A DNA stretch of 51,028 nucleotides from Bacteroidales bacterium UBA1794 (GCA_002315435.1 DCFW01000034.1:1-51028); one strand, 5' to 3'. Shown: positions 17,458 through 27,684, numbered from the stretch's first letter. Program-made: numbers and translations. Notes: generated from the letters alone by a model not told the origin.

Positions 17458-20421
17458 ATGGGTATCAAACTTAAAAAATGTAGCGTCATTTCTATCGTTG
17501 TGCTATGCTTCTTATTGGGAAGTATCGTCACAGCTCAGGCGCAGGAGCTATCACGAAAGATTACGGGTGTGGTTACCGACGAGCAGCATGAGCCTTTAAT
17601 GGGTGTCACGGTGTCAATAGTCGGATCAACCGTAGGCGTAACTACTGATATGGATGGTCATTACATCCTTTCTGTTCCACAGGGAAAGTCTTCTATAAGC
17701 TTTTCATATGTGGGCTATGGATCTAAGAAATTGTTATTGCCGGAAGGCAATGCACTTAATGTACAATTGTTTCCGTCACAGCAAACATTGAACGATGTAG
17801 TTGTCATTGGTTACGGTACACAAAAGAAAGGAGATCTTACCGGATCTGTAAGCAATGTCAACACCAAAGATTTTAATACCGGATTAATCAGTTCGCCGGA
17901 ACAGTTGATCAATGGAAAGGTTTCGGGAGTGCAAATCATGAGTAACAGCGGATCACCTACAGCCGGCAGCACCATTCGTGTCAGAGGTGGCGCTTCGCTA
18001 AATGCAAGTAACGACCCGCTGATCGTACTTGATGGCGTTCCACTTGAATCCGGAGGTATCAGTGGAAATTCAGGAAACTTCCTCAGTTTGATCAATCCTT
18101 CAGATATTGAGAGCATCACTATTCTGAAAGATGCTTCTTCTACTGCCATTTATGGTTCACGTGCATCCAATGGTGTTATCATCATTACCACCAAGAAAGG
18201 AGCACAAAATAAAATGAAGATAAGTTTTTCAACTACCAATTCAGCTCAGGTGCGTACCAAATTACCGGATATGCTGTCACGCGACGAGTTCGTTAATGTG
18301 ATAAACTCTGAAGGTACAGATGCACAAAAAGCTTTGCTGGGATCGGGAAACACGAATTGGAGTAATCAAGTGTATAAAACGGCATTCGGAACAGATAACA
18401 ATGTAAGTATATCAGGAAAATTGTTGGATAATATGCCTGCGCGTGTATCGTTGGGAGCTTATGATCAAGACGGATTGGTGCGTACGGATAATGCTACACG
18501 CTATACCGGTAACCTTTCATTAAGTCCTTCATTCCTTAAAAATGATCTGAAGTTCAACATTAATTTGAAAGGATCATATAATAAAAACCAATTTGCCAAT
18601 TCCAATGCTATTTGGGCTGCAGCAACCTACAATCCTACGTTACCCGTATATTCAGGTAATGATGATTGGGGTGGATATACCGAAGCCATTGATAATACAA
18701 ACAATCCTGTAAATGGTGCCGTGCGTAATCCATTAGGCTTGCTCAAACAGTATAAATCGACCAGTGACGTAAAAAGAATCATAGGTAATGTGGATATGGA
18801 TTATAAAGTCTATTTCTTACCTGATTTGCATTTCCATGCAATTGTCGGTTACGATTATGCTGAAGGTAAGGGACACATTTACGTGCCCTCCACTGCTACA
18901 CAATATTATACAACCGGTGGACGTGACTATGAATATGGTCCCCAAAAGAAGTCAAATAAATTATTGACTACCTATTTCAATTACACAAAGTACTTAGGCT
19001 CACTCAAGAGCAATATCGATGCAACCGTGGGATATGATTATCAATTTTGGAAAAGCACAACTCCAAAGTATGATGAACTTAACGCTTCGGGTGTAACGGA
19101 AAGTACAACAGCAGCCACTGATGAGCGCCATGCATTGATTTCCTATTATGGACGTCTTAACTATACGTTTGATTCTCGATATATGCTTACAGCAACTATG
19201 CGTTACGATGGTACATCTCGTTTTTCAAAGAACAATCGCTGGGGAGCTTTCCCTTCCGTAGCGTTCGCTTGGCGTGTAAACGATGAATCATGGATGAAGT
19301 GGGCGAAGGCTTTGAGTAATCTTAAACTGCGCGCCAGTTATGGAATCACGGGACAACAGGATGGTATAGGCAACTATAACTATATTCCTGTTTACACGAT
19401 TAGTCAATCAGGTGCTGAATATCAATTCGGAAACAACTATTTTATGACTTACCGTCCATCTGCTTATGTTTCAAATCTAAAGTGGGAAACAACCTCTGCA
19501 TATAACTTTGGACTTGATTTCGGATTCTTAAAGGATAGAATCTCAGGTAGTGTTGATTACTATACACGTAAAACAAAAGACTTGTTGGCTACTGTGAACA
19601 CTCCGGCCGGAACTAATTTCAACAAGACGGTTCTTACCAATGTGGGAAATGTAAACAGCCACGGTATTGAAGCTTCGTTGAATCTGGTTCCTATTGATAA
19701 CCGTGACTTTACATGGAATGTCAGTATGAATGCTACTTGGCAAAAGATGAAAGTAACAAACTTGTCATTGACACACAGCTCTGCTACAACGAATTTGGCA
19801 GTAGGCCCCACTATAGACAGTTATTCTTTTCAAGTACTGAGTGAAGGATATTCTCCTTATATGTTTTATGTATATCATCAACTCTACAATACTGACGGGA
19901 AGCCTATAGAAGGTGCTTATGCCGATCTAAATAATGACGGATCCATCAATTCCAGTGATTTGTATCGCGACCATTCGCCGGCTCCTGATTATATCTTAGG
20001 ATTCAGCACCTCGTTCAGATACAAAAAACTGACGGTGAGCACCAGTCTTCGTGCCAATATCGGCAATTATGCATACAATGGTACGGCAATGGATACAGGA
20101 GCATGGAGTACGGTAAGTTACAATTCCTATCAGCTCAACAATCTAAACCGCAGTTATTTGAAAACAGGATTCAACAGTCGTCAATATCTTTCAGATTATT
20201 ATGTTGAGAATGCATCATTCTTGAAAATGGACAACCTGTCACTCAATTATAACTTTGGTAAAATCAATCGTTTGGTCTCGGCCAATGTAGGTGTTATGAT
20301 GCAGAATGTCTTTACCTGGACAAAGTATACGGGTGTTGATCCGGAAGTCCCAAATGGTATGGATTCATCATTCTATCCGCGTCCGCGTATTTATTCATTG
20401 AGTATCGGACTTGAGTTTTAA
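17458..20421 (+). CDS. susC: SusC-family TonB-dependent outer-membrane transporter
   Basis: A 987-residue outer-membrane importer for oligosaccharides, driven by TonB. The signal peptide ends near AQAQ. Next are a carboxypeptidase-D-like regulatory domain (ITGVVTDEQHEPLMGVTVSI..), the SusC signature region (VVVIGYGTQKKGDLTGSVSNV), the plug with SIRVRG-type and DGVPL motifs (STIRVRGGASLNASNDPLIVLDG), and a 22-strand barrel ending in the aromatic RIYSLSIGLEF. Its partner SusD follows after 8 nt. From the neighbouring GH53 the probable cargo is beta-1,4-galacto-oligosaccharide. Confidence 0.95.
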   Translation: MGIKLKKCSVISIVVLCFLLGSIVTAQAQELSRKITGVVTDEQHEPLMGVTVSIVGSTVGVTTDMDGHYILSVPQGKSSISFSYVGYGSKKLLLPEGNALNVQLFPSQQTLNDVVVIGYGTQKKGDLTGSVSNVNTKDFNTGLISSPEQLINGKVSGVQIMSNSGSPTAGSTIRVRGGASLNASNDPLIVLDGVPLESGGISGNSGNFLSLINPSDIESITILKDASSTAIYGSRASNGVIIITTKKGAQNKMKISFSTTNSAQVRTKLPDMLSRDEFVNVINSEGTDAQKALLGSGNTNWSNQVYKTAFGTDNNVSISGKLLDNMPARVSLGAYDQDGLVRTDNATRYTGNLSLSPSFLKNDLKFNINLKGSYNKNQFANSNAIWAAATYNPTLPVYSGNDDWGGYTEAIDNTNNPVNGAVRNPLGLLKQYKSTSDVKRIIGNVDMDYKVYFLPDLHFHAIVGYDYAEGKGHIYVPSTATQYYTTGGRDYEYGPQKKSNKLLTTYFNYTKYLGSLKSNIDATVGYDYQFWKSTTPKYDELNASGVTESTTAATDERHALISYYGRLNYTFDSRYMLTATMRYDGTSRFSKNNRWGAFPSVAFAWRVNDESWMKWAKALSNLKLRASYGITGQQDGIGNYNYIPVYTISQSGAEYQFGNNYFMTYRPSAYVSNLKWETTSAYNFGLDFGFLKDRISGSVDYYTRKTKDLLATVNTPAGTNFNKTVLTNVGNVNSHGIEASLNLVPIDNRDFTWNVSMNATWQKMKVTNLSLTHSSATTNLAVGPTIDSYSFQVLSEGYSPYMFYVYHQLYNTDGKPIEGAYADLNNDGSINSSDLYRDHSPAPDYILGFSTSFRYKKLTVSTSLRANIGNYAYNGTAMDTGAWSTVSYNSYQLNNLNRSYLKTGFNSRQYLSDYYVENASFLKMDNLSLNYNFGKINRLVSANVGVMMQNVFTWTKYTGVDPEVPNGMDSSFYPRPRIYSLSIGLEF

Positions 20422-20429
20422 TATTAAAG

Positions 20430-22016
20430 ATGAAGAACATGAAAAAGAATATTATATATATTATAGCATTGTGCTTCGGATTGGTAACATTTGCATCCTG
20501 CACAGATGATCTCAATCAATCTCCGCATGCTGAGACCACATCAGGAGATGTGTATGATTCCGTATCCAACTATGAATCTGTGCTGGCCAAATTATACGCA
20601 TCATTTGTTATAACCGGTCAAGAAAAAGGTGGTGGCAATGTGGATTTAACGAGCAATAGTGGTCAAGATTACATGCGTTGTTATTTTAATTTACAAGAAT
20701 GTGGCACCGATGAATTGGCTTCAACCTGGCTTGAAGGAGATAAAGTAAAAGATCTTACCTATCTGTCATGGGATGCCAACGATCCTTGGGTTTCGGATAT
20801 GTACTATCGTATCTATTATACCATTGCATTGTGCAACGAGTTTATTCGGAATGCATCTGATACGAAAATCAGTACTTTCTCTGAATCCGATCAAACTACA
20901 ATAAAGACCTATCGTGCTGAGGCTCGCTTCTTACGTGCATTAGCTTATTATCATGCATTGGATCTTTTTCACCAAGGTCCGTTTGTTACAGAGAATGATC
21001 CTGTAGGAGCTTACACTCCACCTTCTTATTCGTCTACTAAATTGTTTAGTTACATCGAGTCAGAACTGAAATCAATAGACACTGTTTTGCCAGGTCGCAC
21101 AGATGTTGAATATGGTCATGCACCACGTGCTGCTGCATGGTCACTTCTTGCCAAGCTTTATTTGAATGCTGAAGTTTATACAGATACGGCACATTACACG
21201 GATTGCATTACCTATTGCAACAAAGTGATTGCTGACGGTTATAGTCTTGACCTAAGTTACAAGAAACTATTCAATGCTGATAATGATAAACGCACGGATG
21301 AAATTATTTTCCCGTTATGTGTTGATGCTACTCACACAGTGTCATGGGGCTCAACTACATACATTATCTGTGGTGAAGTAAGTAACACTTCCACTTATCA
21401 AAAAGCCGCTGATTACGGTGTGACCACAGGGTGGGGAATGTTCCGTATTCGTGGCGATATACCTGATTTGTTTGATGCAAATGACGGACGTGGACTCTTC
21501 TTCACTGAAGGACAAACGAAAAACATCACCACGATGGATGATCAGACTAATGGTTATTTTGTATCCAAGTGGACCAATCTTACTGATGCAGGCGAAGCGG
21601 CATCCAGCACAGCTACCGGAGGAGTGAATACCGATTTTCCTCTGTTCCGTTTGGGCGATGTTTATTTAATGTTAGGCGAATCTGTTTGGCGTGGTGGCAC
21701 AGGTGCTACTAAGGTGCAAGCATTGCAATACATCAATTGGTTGCGCGAGCGTGCTTATGGCAATACCAGCGGCGATTTGAAAGAAAACGATATTAACACC
21801 GATTTCTTCCTTGATGAGCGTGCCCGTGAGCTTTATTGGGAAGCTACACGACGTACTGATCTTATCCGTTTCGGGAAGTTCACCACTGCATCTTATTTAT
21901 GGGAATGGAAAGGTGGAGTATTAGCTGGCAAAGCTGTGGCTAATAAATACAATATTTATCCTATACCGGCTACTGACATAGTGGCTAATCCTAACTTAAG
22001 TAACAAAGACTATTAA
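20430..22016 (+). CDS. susD: SusD-family surface glycan-binding lipoprotein
   Basis: A 528-residue lipoprotein that forms the lid of the SusC importer and binds glycan at the cell surface. The lipobox ends at FASC and is followed by TDDLNQSP, whose acidic residues fit the Bacteroidetes surface-export signal. The RagB/SusD fold is recognised by helical TPR-like segments (YRAEARFLRALAYYHALDLF, AAAWSLLAKLYLNAEVY) and the C-terminal block (FLDERARELYWEATRRTDLIRFGKF..YPIPATDIVANPNL). An ATG at 20439 is an alternative start. Confidence 0.95.
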   Translation: MKNMKKNIIYIIALCFGLVTFASCTDDLNQSPHAETTSGDVYDSVSNYESVLAKLYASFVITGQEKGGGNVDLTSNSGQDYMRCYFNLQECGTDELASTWLEGDKVKDLTYLSWDANDPWVSDMYYRIYYTIALCNEFIRNASDTKISTFSESDQTTIKTYRAEARFLRALAYYHALDLFHQGPFVTENDPVGAYTPPSYSSTKLFSYIESELKSIDTVLPGRTDVEYGHAPRAAAWSLLAKLYLNAEVYTDTAHYTDCITYCNKVIADGYSLDLSYKKLFNADNDKRTDEIIFPLCVDATHTVSWGSTTYIICGEVSNTSTYQKAADYGVTTGWGMFRIRGDIPDLFDANDGRGLFFTEGQTKNITTMDDQTNGYFVSKWTNLTDAGEAASSTATGGVNTDFPLFRLGDVYLMLGESVWRGGTGATKVQALQYINWLRERAYGNTSGDLKENDINTDFFLDERARELYWEATRRTDLIRFGKFTTASYLWEWKGGVLAGKAVANKYNIYPIPATDIVANPNLSNKDY

Positions 22017-22029
22017 AAATGTCCGGAAA

Positions 22030-23691
22030 ATGAAAACAATAAAATTATTTATATTCTTTATCACCCTTACATCGTTATTCGCTTCCTGCAATAGCGATAG
22101 TGATGTGGTCACTCTATCCGGATTTAATAATTCGGATTTAGTAGCCAGCGATGATAATGTGGTACTTTCAAAGAGCAAAGATGCCCAGGTCGTTCTTTCG
22201 TTAGCATGGAAAAATTGTGTACTATCTCTTAATAATGACAAGATGGGTACATCTTCTTCTCAGCTCACAACCACATTGCAAGTATCAGCATCTTCGGATT
22301 TTGCCACTTATAAAGAGACATCCGAAACCAACAATAGTCAGGCTTATATGGGTGCAGATCTTAATTCTATAGCTAAGGATTTAGGATTGAAAGCAGATGC
22401 ATCCGCACCTTTGTATTTCCGTGTAAAGGCTTCTATTGGAAGTAATATAGACGCTAAATACAGTGAGACGGCTACGGTAAACGTGACTCCGTATGAGATA
22501 AAGATGAATACTTTGCAAGTACTTGATTCCAAAAAGGCCGACACACTGGCTGTTCTTTATTCACCAAGTATGAACGGTGAATATTCGGGATTCATGAGTG
22601 CGACGGCATGGTCGAATTGTTATTTCCAAGAGAACAACGGTACGACATGGGGCAATTACGGTACAGATGGCTATGCGTTCTATTTAAGTAAGGAATCCAC
22701 TATGTGGAATTGCTGGTTCCCCGGCAACTCAGGATGCTACTACGTCACAATGAATACCTCCACCAAATTATGGACTGCAGCGTTCTTGAAGTCACTGAGT
22801 ATTAGTGGTGGTGCTACGGCTGCTATGACTTATTCAATGACAAAGAATACATGGACAAGTACATTCACGACCACGGCCGATAATGCGAATATACAGGTAT
22901 CAGGTACTGAGGCACAATACAATTCAACCACAAGCACAGATGACTCTAAAGCCGTCAGCAGTACTATTGCGTTTGTTCCAGGTAGCAACAATACATTAAC
23001 GCTTGGTTCTTCTGCCGGAAATATTACTGTAGCTAAAGCAGGTACGTATACAATAACCATTAATTTAAGCACGAATACTACCGGTTGGACATATACGGTA
23101 GTTTCCGATACCGGCAATACTCCAACTTACGGTGATAAACTTTATATGGTATCCAAGGATGACTATAATACAGTTTTTACTACCTTACAATCGCCTACCA
23201 AAAATGGTGTTTATAACGGATTTTACAATGCCGCTATATGGGATAACTTCCGCTTTAAGGCTGAAGACGGTACCGTTTATGGTTCTGGTGCATCTGTGTC
23301 ACAACTTGAGGCAAGTTCTTCAAACAATATCTGGTTTGATACGGCAGGTTATTTCCTTGTAAATGTTGATTTGACTAGTAGCACATGGAGTAAGACGGCT
23401 GTTAATACGATTACTGCTACAGGCGACTTTAACAGTTGGTCTGCCACCAGTGATGCATTCACTTACAATTCCAGCACCGGTAAATGGACGGCAACTTGCA
23501 ATGTCAATGCCATCACTTATGGTCTATACTTTTTGATTAATGGTAGTGACAGTTGGAATAATAAGTTGGAATCTACAGGCGATGGAACTCTGGGATACAA
23601 TACCGGTAGCAACATTGTTCCGTCATCAACGGGAACCTATTTGATTACGCTTGATTTAAGTAACTTTACGTACACATTAACAAAGCAATAA
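22030..23691 (+). CDS. SusE/SusF-family starch/galactan-binding-type lipoprotein
   Basis: A 553-residue surface lipoprotein (lipobox FASC, then NSDSD). The N-terminal Ig-like domain (VVLSKSKDAQVVLSLAWKN) is the SusE mark. It is followed by repeated carbohydrate-binding-module-like domains, recognisable from the repeated LYMVS.., W.NFRF..EDGT.YG and ..SSTGKWTATCNVNA segments. It comes directly after SusD and 4 nt before GH53, the usual place for a surface glycan-binding protein of the locus. Binding specificity is inferred from context only. Confidence 0.85.
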   Translation: MKTIKLFIFFITLTSLFASCNSDSDVVTLSGFNNSDLVASDDNVVLSKSKDAQVVLSLAWKNCVLSLNNDKMGTSSSQLTTTLQVSASSDFATYKETSETNNSQAYMGADLNSIAKDLGLKADASAPLYFRVKASIGSNIDAKYSETATVNVTPYEIKMNTLQVLDSKKADTLAVLYSPSMNGEYSGFMSATAWSNCYFQENNGTTWGNYGTDGYAFYLSKESTMWNCWFPGNSGCYYVTMNTSTKLWTAAFLKSLSISGGATAAMTYSMTKNTWTSTFTTTADNANIQVSGTEAQYNSTTSTDDSKAVSSTIAFVPGSNNTLTLGSSAGNITVAKAGTYTITINLSTNTTGWTYTVVSDTGNTPTYGDKLYMVSKDDYNTVFTTLQSPTKNGVYNGFYNAAIWDNFRFKAEDGTVYGSGASVSQLEASSSNNIWFDTAGYFLVNVDLTSSTWSKTAVNTITATGDFNSWSATSDAFTYNSSTGKWTATCNVNAITYGLYFLINGSDSWNNKLESTGDGTLGYNTGSNIVPSSTGTYLITLDLSNFTYTLTKQ

Positions 23692-23695
23692 AGAG

Positions 23696-24754
23696 ATGAT
23701 AAAGAATATTTTCAAGGCAGGAGCATTTCTGCTCGGAATGATTGCATTCACCATGGTGTCTTGTTCCGATAAAAATGATGATCCCAAATCAACGACTGAT
23801 ACAACGACGGTTGATACGACAGCTTATGCTAAAGGAGCCGACGTGAGCTGGCTCACCGAAATGGAGTATAATGGAAAGACGTTCTATAACGCATCAGGCA
23901 AACAGATGGATTGTATTGAACTATTGAAATCTTTGGGAATAAACTCCATTCGTTTGCGTGTGTGGGTCAATCCTACCACGGGATGGTGCAACAAGAGCGA
24001 TGTATTGGTTAAAGCGTGGCGTGCCTATAAGTTGGGCATGCGCATTCTGATCGACTTCCATTATAGTGACACTTGGGCAGATCCTTCACAACAAACAGTG
24101 CCTGCAGCTTGGAGCAACTATTCATTGACAGAGCTGGAACAAGCAGTGAGTGATCACACAACAGACGTGCTCACAGCCCTTAAAGCAAAAGGGATTACTC
24201 CGGAGTGGGTACAAGTGGGGAATGAAACAAGTAATGGAATGTTGTGGCCAACAGGTAAGGCCTCAACAAGTATGGCAAACTATGCAGCTTTGAATAATGC
24301 CGGATATAGTGCAGTAAAGAGTATATTCCCCAATGCAAAGGTGGTTATCCACTTGCCCAATGGCGATAATAATTCACTATATCGTTGGATGTTCGATGGA
24401 TTGAAATCCAATGGAGGTAAATGGGATGTGATTGGCATGTCGCTATATCCTTCAGCTGATACGACAATGACATGGAGCACAAAAGTGGACAATTGTATTG
24501 CTAATATGAAGGATATGATCAGTCGTTACAGTACTCCTGTTATGCTGTGTGAAGTGGGAATGCCATGGGATGATGCCACTACATCTAAAAGTTTCCTTAG
24601 CGACCTGATCACTAAGTCAAAAGCTATTTCCAGCAATAATTGTTTGGGAATATTCTATTGGGAGCCGGAAGCTTACGGCAGTTGGAATGGATATTCACTA
24701 GGAGCCTTCGATGATTCCGGTAAACCTACCGAAGCATTGGATGCATTTAAATAA
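23696..24754 (+). CDS. GH53 endo-beta-1,4-galactanase (surface lipoprotein)
   Basis: A 352-residue arabinogalactan endo-beta-1,4-galactanase that cuts internal linkages of pectic beta-1,4-galactan. The lipobox ends VSC, followed by SDKNDDPK, an acidic surface-export signal. The barrel begins GADVSWLTEMEYNG and contains the family strands SIRLRVWVNP and RILIDFHYSDTWADP. VGNETSNGMLWP supplies the acid/base Glu177 and VMLCEVGMPW the nucleophile Glu286. This gene is the main reason for assigning the locus to galactan. It closes the operon; a terminator follows 21 nt downstream. Confidence 0.95.
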   Translation: MIKNIFKAGAFLLGMIAFTMVSCSDKNDDPKSTTDTTTVDTTAYAKGADVSWLTEMEYNGKTFYNASGKQMDCIELLKSLGINSIRLRVWVNPTTGWCNKSDVLVKAWRAYKLGMRILIDFHYSDTWADPSQQTVPAAWSNYSLTELEQAVSDHTTDVLTALKAKGITPEWVQVGNETSNGMLWPTGKASTSMANYAALNNAGYSAVKSIFPNAKVVIHLPNGDNNSLYRWMFDGLKSNGGKWDVIGMSLYPSADTTMTWSTKVDNCIANMKDMISRYSTPVMLCEVGMPWDDATTSKSFLSDLITKSKAISSNNCLGIFYWEPEAYGSWNGYSLGAFDDSGKPTEALDAFK

Positions 24755-24775
24755 AAGGCAAGGACTATTTATGTT

Positions 24776-24812
24776 GAAAGGAGGCAATTTATCGATTGCT
24801 TCCTTTCTTTTG
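24776..24812 (+). terminator. Intrinsic terminator of the galactan PUL
   Basis: GAAAGGAGGCAAT (24776-24788) pairs with ATTGCTTCCTTTC (24795-24807) over 13 positions (one G-U) across a 6-nt loop, then TTTTG. Confidence 0.85.
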
Positions 24813-25360
24813 TTCTTAGTGTTCTCTTTCTTTACATACTTTGTGCTTTTAAGGAGTAACGATACTTTTACCTGTTCCATTAACAGCAACCGCCTGTTTT
24901 GGGCTTGCATAATAGATTCTCCAAACGTCCAATCTTTCGACTACTAACGTACATTTTATCATCTGTCCAGCAACAAAACTTATTTCTACAACCGTGGAAA
25001 TGCTTTTCTACAACTGTAAAACTGTCGTGCCACAACTGTAGAAATGCTTTTTTACGGCCGTAGAAAATGAAAATGTCCGCGAGGAACACAAAGAATGCAT
25101 GATAGGAGTTTGCAAAATCCCCAGTATAAATAGGGAAATTGCGTACTATAGATACTCTATTCAAAGGACCATTAATGGAAGGCATATTGTTAGCGGATAA
25201 AGTTCCTCTTCTCCATGAATATTATTGCTGGTTATTTGCCATGTATCTCCTGTTATTCATACTTCTCATTTTGTTGTCTGATAGTTAAAAATAAGTTAAT
25301 GGCTGACCTAAAATGCCTTTTCATTGCGTCTAAGACATGTAACTATAATTTAACAAAAGT
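24813..25360. other. Noncoding gap between PUL terminator and next receptor gene
   Basis: About 550 bp without a credible gene. It contains the 22-bp tandem repeat at 24983-25069. A 101-codon minus-strand frame (24880-25185) crosses the repeats and is not believed, because the repeat unit is not a multiple of three. No RNA gene was recognised. Confidence 0.6.
24983..25069. repeat. Tandem array of four ~22-bp near-palindromic units
   Basis: Four units begin at 24983, 25005, 25027 and 25048 (steps 22, 22, 21). The consensus core is TTTCTACAACYGTRGAAA, followed by TGCT in most copies. Each core is an imperfect palindrome (CTACAACTGTAG; the last has ACGGCCGT at the centre). Variation among units looks like point changes on one ancestral unit. 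Confidence 0.8.
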
Positions 25361-27538
25361 ATGACTAGACATTTTTTTATACTGATTCTTGCAATCATTT
25401 TTATGGATTCAAGCTATTTGCATGCGCAAAACAAACTAACGGGAAAAATTATTGATACCAGTTACGCTCCTGTATCTTATGCTAACGTAGCACTTCTTAA
25501 GAGCGATTCATCATTTGTAAAAGGAGGAGTTAGTGACGATAATGGAAACATCTCCATTCTTGTTCCCGAAGACATCATGCAGGAGAAAATGTTTCTGAAA
25601 GTAACTTGTGTGGGCTTCACAGAGAAATACATTCCTCTCAATCATCAGTTGGTTCTTGACAACATTGTGTTGAATGCTGAAGTTCGCTCCTTACATGGGG
25701 TTGTGATCAAAGCCTACCGCACTCCGTATCAGGCTAAAGGAAGTGCCATTGTTGCTAACGTGGAGCAACTTGCCGTTAAAAACATTGATCGTGTAGAAGT
25801 CAATACTAATCCCGGAGCCGAATATGATGCATCAGTGGGAGCTGTGATCAATATCTATTTGAAACAAAAAACAAACGGATGGTCGGCACAATGGAATCAA
25901 AACTATTCGCGGAATCATAGAAACAGCCATGATGAAAGTCTTAATTTGAACTATCAACATGAAGGTCTCAATCTTTTCGGTACTTTCGGATATGGGGATG
26001 ATCGAGAAAGAGATATTAACTATATCGTTACGGATATCGCAACGGCAGATACTATGTGGAGACAAGATACAAGAATGGTGTCATTGCAGAGTTACGAGAA
26101 AAATTATACCTATTCCTTGGGTGTCGATTATAAGCTGAATGACAAATATAGTTTCGGCTTTAAATATGACGGTAACTTCATGAGTGCATTCGATATACCG
26201 TACACCACAACAGTCATTACAGCAGGTAATCAATTATATACCAATTTGGTTTCCATATCTAACGTACCTAATCATGCTCATAACCATCACTATAATGGTT
26301 ATTTTAAAGAAGTGTTTGATAAGCGTTCCGATCTATCTGTCTATGCTGATTATGTACACAAGACATCCGGTAGAATTGAAGGAACCAACGAAACATCTGA
26401 AAAATATGGAGATGAATTTACGGAGAGTATCAATCATGCTTTGTATAATTTGTATGCAGTCAGTACAAAGTATAACCATGTCATTAATGACAACAACAGT
26501 TATAATTTGGGAATAGAGACGGGATCCGTTGATGGGAAAAGTATGCTTACCTATTCAGGCAACAATATGTCGGGGAGCAGCACCAAAACACGTGAAAACA
26601 AAGTAGCAGGCTTCTTTTCCTATTCATTGTCGCTCAAACGTTTCTCTGCCAAAGCCGGCCTCAGATACGAGAAAGTAAATTCACATTATACCGATTTGTT
26701 GGATGCCGACAATAATATACGTCGAAATTATAGCAATCTCTTTCCGAGTATGGAAGTGAGTTATAATCTCAATTCGCTTTTTCAGAGTTTGAGTTATCGC
26801 TCGGGAGTGGTTCGTCCCGATTTCGGTAAACTGAACAGTTATTCATTTTATGTCAATCGCTTCCTCTATCAAGAAGGCAACCCTAATCTTACTCCTCAAA
26901 CATTTCATTCAGTGAATTATTCATTGCGGTATAAATTCCTGAATGTGATGTTAGGGTATACATATAATAAGAATTATATCGGCACTTATTTATATTCCAG
27001 TTCGAAGGATTCTTTGGCGTATATCTCCTCATGGTCCAATTATAATAAGCAACAGAAGCTGAAAGCAATGATTACTCTGCAACACCGTTTCGGATTCTAC
27101 GAGCCTTCATTAAGTGCTTCTTGCATAAAGAATATATTGAAGATAGAGGCGGCAAAGCACACAAATGGAATCAATGATCCTGCATTTATTATTGACAGTA
27201 ACAACGCATTTCATCTGCCGAATGATATTCTTTTCAATGTTGAATACCAATCTCGTGGAGGCTCGGGAGAATTATTTGTGTTCAAGTACACCAATGTGTT
27301 TAATCTGATGTTACAGAAATCCTTTTGCAAAGAAGCTTTGCAAGTAAATTTACAAGTCAATGATTTGTTTTATAAAGGTGTGCCTACTTATTGGAGAAGT
27401 ATGAACAATCTATCCTTTTATCATAGAGAAGACTACGATCCCCGTTCATTCTCGATCAACATAGTTTATCGTTTCAATCACTATAAAAACAAATACAAAG
27501 GTGAAAATGCAGCGAATGATGATATACGTCGATTATAA
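25361..27538 (+). CDS. Outer-membrane beta-barrel receptor (OMP_b-brl_3 family) 1
   Basis: A 725-residue outer-membrane protein: signal peptide ending LHAQ, a CarboxypepD_reg-like domain (LTGKIIDTSYAPVSYANVALLKSD), a shortened plug (NIDRVEVNTNPGAEYDASVGAVINIYL) and a long barrel with many alternating aromatic strands, ending SFSINIVYRFN. It lacks the SusC signature and has no SusD partner. These TonB-receptor relatives often lie beside glycan loci. The substrate is unknown. A 146-nt gap separates it from the next receptor. Confidence 0.85.
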   Translation: MTRHFFILILAIIFMDSSYLHAQNKLTGKIIDTSYAPVSYANVALLKSDSSFVKGGVSDDNGNISILVPEDIMQEKMFLKVTCVGFTEKYIPLNHQLVLDNIVLNAEVRSLHGVVIKAYRTPYQAKGSAIVANVEQLAVKNIDRVEVNTNPGAEYDASVGAVINIYLKQKTNGWSAQWNQNYSRNHRNSHDESLNLNYQHEGLNLFGTFGYGDDRERDINYIVTDIATADTMWRQDTRMVSLQSYEKNYTYSLGVDYKLNDKYSFGFKYDGNFMSAFDIPYTTTVITAGNQLYTNLVSISNVPNHAHNHHYNGYFKEVFDKRSDLSVYADYVHKTSGRIEGTNETSEKYGDEFTESINHALYNLYAVSTKYNHVINDNNSYNLGIETGSVDGKSMLTYSGNNMSGSSTKTRENKVAGFFSYSLSLKRFSAKAGLRYEKVNSHYTDLLDADNNIRRNYSNLFPSMEVSYNLNSLFQSLSYRSGVVRPDFGKLNSYSFYVNRFLYQEGNPNLTPQTFHSVNYSLRYKFLNVMLGYTYNKNYIGTYLYSSSKDSLAYISSWSNYNKQQKLKAMITLQHRFGFYEPSLSASCIKNILKIEAAKHTNGINDPAFIIDSNNAFHLPNDILFNVEYQSRGGSGELFVFKYTNVFNLMLQKSFCKEALQVNLQVNDLFYKGVPTYWRSMNNLSFYHREDYDPRSFSINIVYRFNHYKNKYKGENAANDDIRRL

Positions 27539-27566
27539 GCATACGATGAGATCTATATATCAAAAG

Positions 27567-27591
27567 CGGACAATGTGTTCGATAATGGACA
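27567..27591 (+). promoter_or_regulatory. CGGACA-type direct repeat upstream of receptor 2
   Basis: GGACA occurs at 27568-27572 and again at 27587-27591 in the gap before the second receptor gene. The first copy lies in CGGACAATGTG, resembling CGGACATTGTC at 14861 before the PUL. It may be a binding site for the propeller/AraC regulator; evidence is limited to this similarity. Confidence 0.25.
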
Positions 27592-27684
27592 CAGATAGAT
27601 ATGGCTAATGTTATGGTTATAAATGTATTATCTTCTTGGCATACCAATTGTCCATTAACATTGTCAATTATAAAAACGAATAAA

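Noticed and set aside
24983..25069. CRISPR array
   Set aside because: Units touch each other with only 4-5 bp between cores, no spacers, and no cas genes.
24880..25185. 101-codon minus-strand ORF crossing the 22-bp repeats
   Set aside because: Repeat period is not a multiple of three, and the coding potential comes from repeat composition.
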